Positions 12,527 through 25,786 of a DNA stretch of 64,000 nucleotides are shown piece after piece. The stretch is from contig JACATO010002730.1 of NCBI GenBank assembly GCA_018389105.1, positions 2,338,501-2,402,500 of the forward strand. Reading direction: 5' to 3'. This DNA comes from Nautilus pompilius. Its lineage: Eukaryota > Mollusca > Cephalopoda > Nautilida > Nautilidae. How positions within the stretch are numbered: the first letter of the stretch is position 1; every line of letters starts with the position of its first letter. The notes under the pieces were generated by a model, which was not told the origin of the DNA, made no database searches, and saw nothing but the letters and a program-made list of their open reading frames with translations. Both the position numbers and the translations under genes were made by a program.

Positions 12527-14494
12527 TACTTGAGAAAGTTGAGCTAACAATTTAAGAATTCGAATATCCAAAATGCATCATAGGTAGTAGATTTATTGAA
12601 AAGGTTAATAAAAACTATTCCAATCATAAAGTCTTTAAAAGACGGTGGAAAAGTACTCTAAATAAAAAAATGCTGTATTCTGTTTTGCGCGCAAGATTTT
12701 CAACAGTTGCAATATTAGCATGGCAATCTTGGGTAAAGATTGGCAGAAACTTACACATTACCAACACACGGAAAAAACACAGCGTCGTGTAGAAAGTGTG
12801 CACATATGATGTGACCTGCTTTTAAGGATAACGAATCAGAAAACCATTATTGGAGAAATTCAAAGAAATACTGTAGTCATAAAATCATCACCGGGTCGAC
12901 AAAAGAGGAATTGTTGACAAATTATATGAACCAAAAATGGAAACTTTTATGCCTTGTGGAGGTGCTAGGAAAATTTGACACAGTGATAAATGAACTTCTC
13001 CAAATACTATAAATAAAATACATCAGCACTATTTAGAGCGAAGAATTTAAAATATACTGATAATCCCGGGTTTTGTAAAATCAGAAACAAATCTATTTTA
13101 TTGGCATCTCTGGCTAAATATTTTGAAGTAACTTTTGATTGAACTTTCGATATAAATTATCAAGTACAGATGGATGTCCTTGATACTGAGATTCGTAGAT
13201 TTAAGAGAATATTTATCACATTTTCGAAAGTAAAAAAAAAACACTACAGGTTTTGAGGTTCTCTATGTTTTTTTGATGAAAAAAAAATCGACTAGAATTT
13301 TTTCTTGGAGACTTTATGGGACAAAGCAACAATGATGGTGCTAACACGAAAGGATATATTTATGGTGTGCAGGCAAGATTGCTGGCGGAAAACCCGCGTA
13401 TCGGTTTGTTTCTTTTCCATATAATAGCCTTAAATTGATTTAGTGTAAAATGGTCAAGTTTTCTGTAGATACAATTTCTTTTTTGTTTAACTGTAGCGAA
13501 TCTACGTGCTTTTCTCAGATTTCACTATAAGATGAAAAAATCTTTAAAACACACGCTAATCGTATTAGCGTTAAGCCACTCTGGGAGACGGTTGGGAAGC
13601 TAAGTAGAAAGTGAAAAAAATTGAGATCTCAATCTGAGAAAATGTATGCTGCACTGAATGACATTTTGGAAAAAGCTAGAGATCTAATAGCTAAAAGGGA
13701 AGCATAATCATTAGCCTCTGAGTTATTTAGCTTTAAGATTTTAACATCTGTCGTTATCTGGTACGATATTATTAAAATCACGAACATAATCAAAATAATG
13801 CAAAGTCTGACAATGCAGCTCGATTCTACACTTCCTTTAGTGAAATACAGATAATTTGGTTCAAAAAAGCTTGGATTACAGCGAGATAGTTAGCAAAAAC
13901 ACCCGGTGTAGAATCAAAATTTACACTTCAAATCTGGAAAAACTTTCTAAGAAAAAAGGACGAGCAGAATATCAAGCAGCAGACGATCAAATAGAAGATC
14001 CAGAAAAGAGATTTAAGGTTTTTTTATTAAAAAAACATGCAATGAATAAAGCAATATATCTACAATGTAAGTTTTAATAATCAAAGTGCAAACTATGTTG
14101 GATTTTTGTAACACTTAAAGAAATTGTACGAAAGAACTGATTAAAACACGACGATAGTTATGATTTAAATCGACTTGAACTATGTGAATAATTGAGAACA
14201 TTACTATTAATATTTCCACCAAGAAAGTCGGTGATGGAAATTAAACAGTTTATTCATATGCTAATGTGTATATTGCCTTTCTTATTATACTAACAATTTC
14301 TGTAACACCAGCATCTTGGAAAAGGGAATTTCCAAAGCTGAAACTAATAAAATTTATCTCCGCTCAGCAATATGTCAAGAACGTTTTACTAGACTATTTT
14401 TTCAATCATCCAAGATATAGCTTCTACACTGTCATATGATGGCATTATTAACGATTTTGCAGTGAAAAAATCCAGAAGAATTGCTTTTAAATAA

Positions 14495-15265
<771 letters not shown>

Positions 15266-18200
15266 AATGTTTTGCTCTATTGATTATTTTTGTTATTTCT
15301 ATAAATTTAATTTCCATTGTTGCGCTACTTCATGATATAGAGAACGAAGAAACAAATTACTGAGGATAAACAGCCTCGGCGCCATGAAAACAATGGCAAA
15401 CTTATGATGGAGACATGGGTGTGATTCATCCACTGAAATCCCGGATTTCAGCACTGAATATTTAAGTTTATCTTGCTTAGAATAATTCAGTTGAAAACTA
15501 AATACACGAAATTAAAGAAGAAAAACGTGATAAATAGTCCTCTCTTGGTTGTTGTTTTTTATTATTGTTCATAAGACATATATGTCAACGGTATTGGTAT
15601 GGTTGGAGGATCGACAGGGAATCTTCTGATATCTTACGTCAAAACAATTGTGCAAAGAATTGGCTACATAAAAGCAAAGTAGCAAAGCTGAGATTACTGC
15701 TTCGACAGACAAAAAAACAATTGTTTTATTTTTATTTTGGTTGAATAAAATAATTTACGAGCAGCTCCATGGTCAGGCAATAAACTGCATTAAATGTTTT
15801 TTTTTTTAGAAAAAATGGAAACACACAAACACATGAGAATTTTAATACACGTGAAAAATCTTTCTTTCTCGTCTTCAGAAATATGTATGAATAATATTAA
15901 TAATATTTGTTGTATTTATTAATTATTTACTTATCGGAAATATTTTTATATTGTATTTATCTACTTACCAATACACTTTTATATTAGATGATGAGAAAAA
16001 GTATGTAAATTAATTATGATTACAATAGAAAAACTGTTATGAAAATGTGAATTTTAATATTATCATCTTCATAAAAAACAAATTCATAAATTTATATATA
16101 AAGTATTTTCTGCTTTTGGTTTCGTCATAACATTAAAGCGATGAAAAATTGTATTTTAAGATTTTTGCTATTCTTACAAAGGCAATAAAGCGCAATTTTT
16201 TTTTTTTTTTTAAAATAATGGTCACATGAAATGTTTTTTTCCGAGAAATGCGACTAGGAAAATGACATCACTGATATTATGTATATTTGCATGTCGTACA
16301 GGCTAAAATCATTTTTGCCAAAGATCAACAAGTAGGCTGAGTGGGCTACATGTCAATTTTTGGGGATTTATGTCTTTTTTGTGCATAACAAGAAATTGTG
16401 TGGAACAGCTACAGACTTCTGCACGTAGAAAGTGTGACTTATTGTGTATTAAATGAATGCTTATTCACAGCTTTATATTTAAAAAAACGTCAAGATACCA
16501 CGACTTCGACACGCCGACGGTAGACAGCACGAATTTACCATATACCCTGACATTCAGCTACAGGCAGAAACGGATCTGGTGTAATCCAGCCAACAGCGAT
16601 CTTCGGCACAGCGTCAAGCTTTCCGAAGTTATGGTCTATCTGCGAAATTGCTGACTAAAAGCAGCTTAGTTTGTCAATCGCAACACCACTAGGCATTCCT
16701 ATGAGATTTTGGCAAAACATGGTGTGTAGAGAGTATGGCGTTCCCGCAGGTAAACGCTTGATTATATATATATACCAAGGTTAACAAAATTTCTAGGATG
16801 GTAAGCATGATTCTTCTGATCTCAAACGCGTTGAGTACGTTTGGAATGAGACAGAGTGCGGCAGCGCACCAACAGGTGAAACAGCACCACTGTCATCAAG
16901 ATATGATGGACATCTTAATTACTGTAACATAAATAAAGGTTGTCATTAAAAGGTACCGTTCTGCTTGAACCGTGTTGTCATGTGACTCTATGCCTTTGAG
17001 ATACGTAAAAAATAAAATATATTTTCCTGGACACCGAATAAGATTCAAATGTATTTCTGTCTATTTTCACGCCTGCCCGTCAAAGTCAACCTGAATAGGT
17101 ATTACTTGTCAAAATATATATGTAAAACATTTTATTCTATCTTATTTTATTTTTGGTCGGCTGCTCGATTTAAAACAATGTGATAGTTTGAATTAATGTC
17201 AATATGATTATATACTTTAAAATATGCACATTAAAAAGTTAAACAATTCATTATTTAGCAAAATGGTAAAACTCTTAAGAATTTATTAGATCACTAAATA
17301 TTTGATAAGCTCTTCAAATTACATTTACGTTGCAAGATGTTGCTGTGTTTAGATTTATCAAAGTAAATTAAATATAATAATCAAAATTATAGAGCTTAAA
17401 ATGAAATTATTTCAGTTACAGACTCTCCTAGATAAATGAAATCACAGACGGAGAAAGAAAGCGCATTTTTTACAATATATTAATTCTGTTTAAATTAAAT
17501 TTTTCATAATTTAGGTAGAAAAATATGGTACATATTTATAAAAGAGTACCAATGATATCAACGCAAGAATATTTCTATTTATTACATTACTGTGATATTA
17601 AATAAAAAACAATCTCTTATTTCTGAGTCTTAATTTCTTATGCTATAAATTGACAGTCAGACAAATTTGGAGATTGATTTCAGTTACAATTATCAGATGC
17701 AATGCAATGAAAAAGCAGTTTGAAATTATTCTCCACCTTTATCTCATAACCACTGACGTTCGAGAAGTGTCGTATATTGCGAATCAAATGACATCGATTT
17801 GTTTAGTCGATTGTTTTTAATTGAACAACTAGATCTAATTTTAGAGAAAAATCAATCACCTTATTTAAACTAGATATTTCTTGTCTCAATAGCCATGGCA
17901 TCTCTTTAGTTTTGTTTTGCAATTTTTCAGATTCAATAATTTACAAAGTTTGATAATATATGAAAGAAAATACTTGATATAGAATGAAAATTTTTACCAG
18001 TGATAGCATTTTTACTGAATTTTGAATATACTATGGATATATGGAAATATTTTTATAATTTTCGCATGTACGTATCATGTTTATACATGTTTAACGAATT
18101 GTCAACGTATCTGAGCTAAAGGTTAGGTTTGTTAAGTAAATTATATACGTACATTGATTTTTTAAGAAACTGCACATAATTTTCAGATAAAACGTAAGAA

Positions 18201-19859
18201 TTGTAAACCCCATCATTCATTTCTTTAACGGTAAGGAATGACCATTTCAAACGAAACAATAAGAAAAACTATAATAATGGATTAAATCCGTTATTTCCAT
18301 AGAAGAAAAAAAATTATACGGATGACATTGTTATGAGAACATTACTTATTTAAAATGGAGTTGGCAAGATAGATTAATAATATTTTTAACGAAACATCAA
18401 AACCTATAAGGGTAGCGCAAATCAAATTCTTAATTTTAATTCTGAAAAAGATAACTTTATCATATAACCGGAATAACCACTGAAAGCGAAAATGATAGAA
18501 ATCAGATATTTCTGTCGTTGGAATATACGTGAATGAATCCAATTCTATATTTTATAGTATATGTGAACCAGAGTTTTAAACACATAATCTTGATACTGTA
18601 TAAGGGTGTGATTTATTCGTAAACTGCTCTTCTTGATCAGCTGGCCACATGGATTTCCATTAGGCTGTTTTAGTCACACATCTGAGAATTCAGAGTAGTA
18701 ATGGGCTTTCCTGGTAGATCTAGTTTAGGTTCCCTGGATATCTCCTGACTACATGCCTCCTGACCATCGTTCAAGAACACCCTTCGGTACCAAATTAACT
18801 TGTGTGATCACCAAAACTGATACTCCCCTTCTTTCTCACTAATTTGAAGTATCCTGAATCCTCATACTTCACAATGAAGATTCTATTTCATGGATAAACG
18901 CACTTTGCTATCATTCAAATGAGTTTCAAAATAGATAGAGAATGGAATATTAAATACAGAAAATCAAACCCAACATCTTGCAGAATATACATAACATTAA
19001 AATCTTCAGCCATTTATATAATGAAGGCTTAAACAAAATCACGTTGCAAAGAAACGCTAAAATATTTTCGACTGTGATAAATATAAAAAGAAAAAAAATT
19101 AAATAAAAAACGCAAAAGAATGAAAAAATTTCGTATCAAGTGATGAATTAATAAATGCTAGTTGCAATTATTGATCAGATAATGCGTGCAAAATTAAAGG
19201 AACCTTGTGAAAAAAGACAAAAGTAAATATAATTACATAGGGCAGACATCTGTCTTTAATGCGTTTGATAGTTTCCCTAATGATATATATATATATATAT
19301 ATTTAGTAAATTAGAGTATGCAGCTTGCCGTTTCTCCAGTGTTAGTTACGGTTGGTTTGGGTTTCATTTCGTCAATAGCTGTACATATAGACTACTTTAT
19401 GCTTCATATTTTCCATATATATATATATAAATTTATTTATTGCGCGAGTCATTCACTACATTTGAAAGTTTGTGTAATTGAAGAAGGTCGCCATGGTTAA
19501 CGGTCCACCGCTTTTTACAAATCAATCTAATATATAGTAAATAATAATGATAGAAGGACTAAATGTTATTTACAGTTATTTATTTTTTTTGTTTTTTTCA
19601 TTCAAATGTGCAAAGCGAAACTGACTGGGAAAACGAAAATGAAGATATGATGGTTCATTCAGTCATGCATAAAATATATTTATACACATATTATATTAGA
19701 AATGATCGAAAACATAATCTATTTAAGCTAAATTCATGATTTTTAACAACCTTTGATACGTGCAGCTTGAAAAGTACAAACTTCTATTATGAAAACCTTT
19801 CGAGTTTTGCTGATTTTAAGGTCATGAAGCATGAACAACAGCAAGAAAATACTTACGTT
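15266..19859. other. AT-rich non-genic stretch with one GC-richer patch
   Basis: Mostly AT-rich without recognisable features. A GC-richer patch at about 16,490-16,760 carries a 65-codon plus-strand frame (16,457-16,654). It is followed by a second open segment that ends at a CCCGCAG|GTAAAC donor-like site near 16,749; it could be exon remnants but no protein is recognised. An (AT)10 tract lies at 19,283-19,302. Confidence 0.35.
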
Positions 19860-20215
19860 TTGATAGTTCAGAACCATCTAGCTTCTCACTTGCTTCTCGT
19901 TGATAATGATTATCCTGTTGGGTTCCTTGTTTGAATTGTCTATGTCTGAAGCATCTTCGTTCTTAGTATATATGGTGTTTTTTAATTTTCTTATTGGTGA
20001 TTTATTATTAGATTTTTAAAAAAATCTTCCCCAAGTAGTTCACTGTGTCTCTCCCCAACGTTTTTGGAGATAGTACCTCGAGATGATTTTTCATCATCCA
20101 ACACACGTTTCTTCGTTTAAAGATATATCCAGTTGCTCTCGTCTAACAAAATTGTGTTTCCTGTATCTGAATAATCGAGTTCAGATTACTTGTGGGTCTC
20201 CTCTGCACTTAGATG
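19860..20215 (-). other. Possible decayed coding segment, acidic, unknown protein
   Basis: On the minus strand consecutive segments read as acidic, polar protein: one frame with LDYSDTGNTILLDESNW (stop) then KKRVLDDEKSS...GERHSELLGEDFF, and a shifted frame with KNEDASDIDNSNKEPN. A good donor (CAAAAC|GTAAGTATT) lies at the 3' limit near 19,859. In-frame stops and frame changes suggest a relic rather than a working gene. The composition resembles the acidic N-termini of some transposases, but no diagnostic motif was found. Confidence 0.2.
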
Positions 20216-22650
20216 AAAAAGTTGTTAATGAACAAGACAATTAATATTTGAAAATTAATTTAAAATATCTATAATAAATGTTTGATATAATGAATTGGTA
20301 AAGTTAAAGTATATTTGTAGAGTTTATTTAAAGGCAGAAAAATAGAAAACAATTAGATTTTATTAATTTTCAGGATTTTTGCTATCGTTAATTTTCTTTC
20401 CTTTACTTGTCATAACAATTACATCGTATGTTTAAAGATTTAAATACATTTTAATTAATTCTAACGAATTACATAATTATAGGATTTATTACATTTTTGT
20501 GATATATATATATATATATATGTAATGCGCTTTAACTCATTTTAATGGTTTATATTATATATAATAAAACTAATTTATTTTAAAGATATTGAGTATTTGA
20601 AAGCATAGAAATATTTATTTCTAAATTAATTCAAGTGTTATTATTAAGTCTGAATACGTATTGTTGCACTAATGTGCAATAACAAGTACTGTATTTCTAT
20701 ATTGAGAGGAAGCAATCAACTTCATATAAAGTATATGATTTTATTTCGCCCACGAGTTGATGATTTCATAGTTCATTGTATATTATTAAGATAAATAACT
20801 TCCAAGTCTGGAAAATCAATATTTGCTTACACTATATTGTAGGGTCTCATTTTATTAGAAATTACTGCAAATATTGCTTTACTACTATATTGCAGACAGG
20901 TGTTACGGCAATGGAAAATGCTGTGAATAAGAACAAATGGAAATCACATATAATTTTTGAAGCCAAAGTTTGTGCTTGTATGAAAAAGATAAAAATATCA
21001 GCAATGTTCAAAAAGAGACGTCAGTGCTGGTCTCTATGCATAACCATCGTTGGCATAAAATTACCACAAGACAGACATTTACTCTTACATTAAAAAGTTA
21101 AGGTTATTTCAGTTATTTTCCATGATCATATTGGTGTTAATTTACATATGAACCAATTCAATTTTACTATGTTTTCAATCGACCAGAAAAAGAACCTAAA
21201 TCACAATTTCTGACTATCAGTCACGTCGTATTTACTCTTTTTAGTATATAATATCAAAGCATATATCGTATTAAAACGAAATTCTAGTTCTTTGTGGCTC
21301 CAAATAAAAGTGAAGTACAATTTGTTTTTGTCCTCTGGACATTTTTTCTTGGAAACTGAGCGATATATTCCATAATAACTTGATTTTTATGATTTACTTC
21401 CCTGGGAGTAATTATCGTATCATTCCAGACCACTATTTAGTAAAATGGTATCTACTTCTGAGAATATTTAATCCTTTCAAAATAGCCTGTTTTTAAAATC
21501 CAATATGACCGATTAAAAAGAGTTTGCTAAAATGATTATACCTTTTTCGCATACTGTATAAACTCTCAATAGTAGTAATCTGAAATACAAGTACAAAAGA
21601 TGACAGTAATACTAGATTCTTTAAAACTAAAAGCTGATGTTGAAACCATGAAATAAAACTATATGTACTTGTTCTTTGATAATTTTCAGGCGGAATAATA
21701 AATCCATTATGTGGAATTTAGTTTAAGTATTAAGTATTGGAGATAATAAATCTTATTTAAATGCAATTTATTATGGTCTTTTGGTTTATTAAGGCCCCGG
21801 CTAATGAAGGGCAAAGATGCAATTTTCCAGTGATCGCTTAGGCTAGAGAAGCCGAAAGCCAGTTATCTATTTACTTGTAATTTTTTTACACACTATGTTT
21901 AATGTAGATAGTCACGCATAACGTCCAGACATGAGTACTCCATGGCGTCTTCTATTAGTTTTCCAGCTGAAGATAAGTAAATAATCACCCATTTCTTTGC
22001 GATGCTTAAACATCATTTGGAACGTTACAGTTTAACCATATATATATATATATATCGATTTATTAGTAAAGGTGCGATTGCAAACTAATAAGTAACTACA
22101 ATATAGGTTTTACATTTTTAGCTACAACATAATTCGAGATCACTTGGCTTAGCAATATTCACTGAAGAAAGCATTGTCTAAAGTCAAAGAGTTAACTAAT
22201 GCGTTATATATATATATATATATACATACATACATATACGCCAAATACAGAATAAATATGATAATTAGAAACAAGCAAAGGCTAGGTATATAAACAGTAA
22301 AAGAATTGACATTTTCAATAAAAAATTGAGATAAACAGATTCCTAAACATGTTTATCTTTTTTCGGTAACAAAATGTTGCAAAAAACATGGATTTAAGTT
22401 TTTGCAGGTCTTAACGTTATTAGAATATGGCTCCGACTGTGTCAAATATAAGAAAACTGCGAAATATTTTTTTTTAGTTAAAGAAAAAAGTTTACCAAAT
22501 TCTTGCTTTATGAACAACTTTAAAAGATTTTAAGATTATCAATGTTTCAAACAAAGAATATGTTATTTATAATTTATTTTTTGTGACAACATAAAAAAAA
22601 ATATTAATTAGGTAATTTGGAATTGATAACAGATGCAAAGATCCACTTAC
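20216..22650. other. AT-rich non-genic stretch with AT microsatellites
   Basis: Contains (AT)n tracts at 20,502-20,521, 22,039-22,055 and 22,205-22,238, the last running into ATAC repeats. A 105-codon plus-strand frame at 20,776-21,093 has no recognised motif. Nothing else was seen. Confidence 0.4.
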
Positions 22651-22815
22651 GTTCAACCAGTTTTGACATGCACAACCAACCAAACGTACGAGAGAAAAAT
22701 TGTTAGATGTCATTGTTGTGTTGTACATGTTGTCTTTAAGAAACACAACCTTGGTTACGGAGCATAGAGCCACATTTGTCCCCAGGACGCTCGCCAATTC
22801 TATGGCCTGAGCAAA
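22651..22815 (-). other. Possible internal coding exon (55 codons), unknown protein
   Basis: On the minus strand a pyrimidine-rich acceptor (CTTGTCTGTTGCCAG) is followed by 165 nt open in phase 0, then a near-consensus donor (TTGAAC then GTAAGTGG). The translation starts FAQAIELASVLGTNVALCS and ends GCACQNWLN, with four cysteines and two N-x-T/S sites, compatible with an extracellular domain. G+C is higher than in the flanks and the frame closes soon outside both splice sites. I do not recognise the family and found no adjoining exon, so this stays a candidate. Confidence 0.35.
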
Positions 22816-24972
22816 CTGGCAACAGACAAGCCTTACTAGAAGTCCTTATTCAAATATGTGGTAGGGTCCGGTTGTCTGGTGGATATATTATTAACCAACC
22901 AAAGTTAAAGATACTAGTTTGATACACGTGCACGGTTTGCACTTCGGCTTTCGCCTACATCTATAAATAAAATGTTAGCAATGCTGAAACCTCCTGGCGC
23001 TGGTTTACGCTCTTTAGCAGATAACCACAGCACTACATTCCGTCTACAAAACTATCCCTTGTAGACATAAGTAAAAAAAAGGAAGTTTTGGGCGAAAACT
23101 GGACTGCTTGGGAGAAATTCACGCGACTGGATAGTAAAAAAGAGCGAGAATAAAGCATCCACGGTTAGATATTGATGACTGAAACTATTAATTAGATTAA
23201 GAAATTAATTAAATATTAAATTAATAAGAACGCAGAATGCACATATATTTTTATATTTATACTAAAAAATGACAATATTGAAAAATATTAAGAAATTCTG
23301 TATATATGTTGATGCCAACCCATTTAGGGAATAAACAAACAAATCGTTTTAACTGTAAGGTACATTTTGCCAATAAACAAGTAGGAGCATCCTGTCATAT
23401 ACAACAAAAAAGTCACAGCTATGACGGTGTATATCACTGAATGTCTTCACCGAAGGGACAAATTTTCCTGCAAAAATGTCTGGGTATCTTAAGAGGTCTC
23501 GGTCTAAAGAGATATAGAAAATTAAATACTTTGAATATTTAACAAGGGCGTCGTTCATAGCATATGACAAAGAAAACAGCAAATCATGAAGAACATGAAT
23601 GAATAATGAACAAAATAAAAGAAAGAAGCAGCTATGTCCACACAAATGTATTAAGTTAACAAGCGAGTGAATCCAACGATTTACAAATTCTAAAATTACA
23701 GTACTACTGAATATCATCAGTAGAAGCCAGTTTCCCTCGATGGCAAGAAAAATGATTTCCTAGATCTGCTGATCTATTTTACATGCTTAAAGTTTAAAAA
23801 TAACAAGCTCCAATAAGCAAAATAACCAGAAACTGGAGAGTGATGCCTTGAAAATTGTCTTATGAAGCGATGAATTGAAATTTTTATCTTTTTGAATGTA
23901 GACTCGGTGTATAGGAGAACGCCTAAAAATAGCGTGTTTCTGATTCAAAGAAATACTACCATTTTCATAAAGCTTGGAATGGTTTAAAACAACTCAAGGT
24001 GGTCATTTCTACAAAATGATGCAAGTACTCTGAGCAAAGACTCGATTTTAGCACAAAAAATTAGTGATTAGTCATTATGAAAATGACCGGCACAAACTCC
24101 TAATATAGCTAAAACCTATAATTTTAACAACTTGAAGATTGAAAGATGTCAGATTTCTTACCAACTTTGATATATCAGAACAAAAGACCTATTCTCCGTA
24201 CAATAAGAGCGGTAGTTTAATGCTAAATATGAATATCATATTATCAGTTATAGTTTCGTGATAATTTAATTAACCTAGAGTGTGTTCAACAGATGATATT
24301 TTGGAAAAAAAATTATTAATAATACATTTGACCGCGACAGTACAATAATGCTAACAGTCACCACTGTTTTTTGAACTTATGATAACTAACAGGTAAAAGC
24401 TAAGGTTGCTAAACTACGATTCTTTAGGCATATAATCAGATACTTATAGTCGTAGTTGTATTATATATATACTCTTTCCTTTGTTATGAACAATTATCTT
24501 AGTATAGTGAGAAACCAAATTTGTATTCTTTCGCTAATTAAACTCGTTAAAATAAAGATTTTTAATATGTTAATTATTATCGCCAATCAACAATTTTTTC
24601 CGGTAGCAATCTGAGCCAATTGGTTGATTGAAAAAGATATGGGATATTGTTACTTTTATAAGAGTTATACATCGGGGTTGTTATCATTTAATAAAGCTAT
24701 ATTCTACACTGAACTAAATACATTTTTTTCATCCATACTCACCTCAACAAAGAACTAAAAGACAACATTTAATCAACATTATATTAGGTAGCTTTCTAAT
24801 ACATTTGTTCTTGTTTTATCCCATGTATCTGGGAAGCTAATAAGCATTCCATCTTCTGAAAAACTTTGTATAAACACTGCATATTAAAGATGCTAAAATA
24901 ATGTAACATGGTCTTTTGGAACCGTACCCTCATTTAATATAATGCAATGATAATTTTTCTCTCCGGTGATAG
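22816..24972. other. AT-rich non-genic stretch
   Basis: A 122-codon minus-strand frame at 23,349-23,717, the longest in the window, is rich in hydrophobic residues in its first half. It shows no family motif and lacks a clear splice or promoter context; I regard it as uncertain and probably chance. No transposon ends were seen. Confidence 0.35.
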
Positions 24973-25114
24973 ATGCAATCATTTTACGAACCAATGGATA
25001 TCGGGATGCATTTCATCAGCTCTTGAGCATCTGGACAAATCGGAGGGTCAATAAAGAACACCAAAGGTGCGTTTATTTAGAAAAACATACAATTGGTTAC
25101 GGTTTGTCGGCCAG
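24973..25114 (+). other. Possible internal coding exon (142 nt), unknown protein
   Basis: A pyrimidine-rich acceptor (TTTTTCTCTCCGGTGATAG) precedes 142 nt that are open in one frame, ending at a strong donor (GCCAG then GTAAGA). The frame starts with two bases completing a codon and ends with two bases of the next. The translation includes TNGYRDAFHQLLSIW and CVYLEKHTIGYGL, ordinary helical protein composition unlike the AT-rich background. Immediately upstream the frame meets TGA TAA, consistent with an intron boundary. The protein family is not recognised. Confidence 0.4.
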
Positions 25115-25786
25115 GTAAGATGTCTATAAATAATAAGTGAAATATTTAAAGAGTTGGTTGGAAACCAATAGTCTTACTAATGGTGCATGCCACATTAATG
25201 AAATTATCACTGAAATAATAAAACATGCCCGGCCACTTAATGGCGCTACCCTTATATAAAAACGTTTGTGACATTTGTTTAGCCGTTTTTTTTTTCAAGA
25301 TAAAAAGAGACCGGTTTAATTTGTTGCAAAGTTAAATTGATGATCATGCCTATTGCTAGTCAGCTATATAGATGAGATATAAGACAGGCAGCCAAATCTT
25401 ACATGTATACATGCATGCAAACATACATAAGAATTTGTTTTTCTTTCAAAGTTTTATTAGTTGCCAAAATTTTTGTTACGAATAATATTAATGAACAGGC
25501 AGTAATTGATTTCATTCACTAGTATAATCACATTATCACCTGCTCTTTTCGGATTAAAAAAAAATTATTAATTGAATGACATAAATAATAAATGAATATG
25601 TCATTTAAATTTCGCATAAAATAATTGTACCAGTAGATTAATAAAACAAATAGATACTATAGTTCGATTATTGTAACTATTTTGGTTATTCTTTATATTC
25701 AAAACTAAATAGTATGTTTGCCTTCTTAGCATTCTATATAAATGTTAAAGTTACATATTATTGTTATAATTCACAAAGAGAAACTA
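25115..25786. other. AT-rich non-genic stretch
   Basis: Includes a short ATGTATACATGCATGC-type impure repeat near 25,400. No gene or transposon end was recognised before the Tc1-like element that follows. Confidence 0.4.

Larger units (their letters stand above)
10676..14494 (+). pseudogene. ZMYM1-like hAT transposase, decayed and interrupted by a Tc1 element
   Basis: Fragments appear in the order expected of hAT-family proteins of the ZMYM1-like type. These are: a charged lysine/glutamate-rich N-terminus (10,676-10,917); DIDAW (about 10,934-10,948, compare D-x-W-P); after the Tc1 insertion, FEYPKCIIG and DW/KIGRNLH-like TTF-type zinc-finger remnants (about 12,560-12,790); GQSNNDGANTKG (from 13,319, compare GQ-x-DGANMKG of the DUF4371/RNase H-like core); a conserved helical stretch with VVIWYDI (about 13,690-13,830); a DPEKRFKV segment (13,856-14,077); and the C-terminal dimerisation region with KLKLIK and NDFAVKKSRR ending at TAA 14,492-14,494. 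Many stops and frameshifts show it is dead. In life it would cut and paste its own element. Assignment is by motif memory, not a search. Confidence 0.8.

Noticed and set aside
23349..23717. 122-codon hydrophobic minus-strand frame
   Set aside because: The T-rich composition explains the hydrophobic residues. No motif or consistent splice context; not called as a gene.
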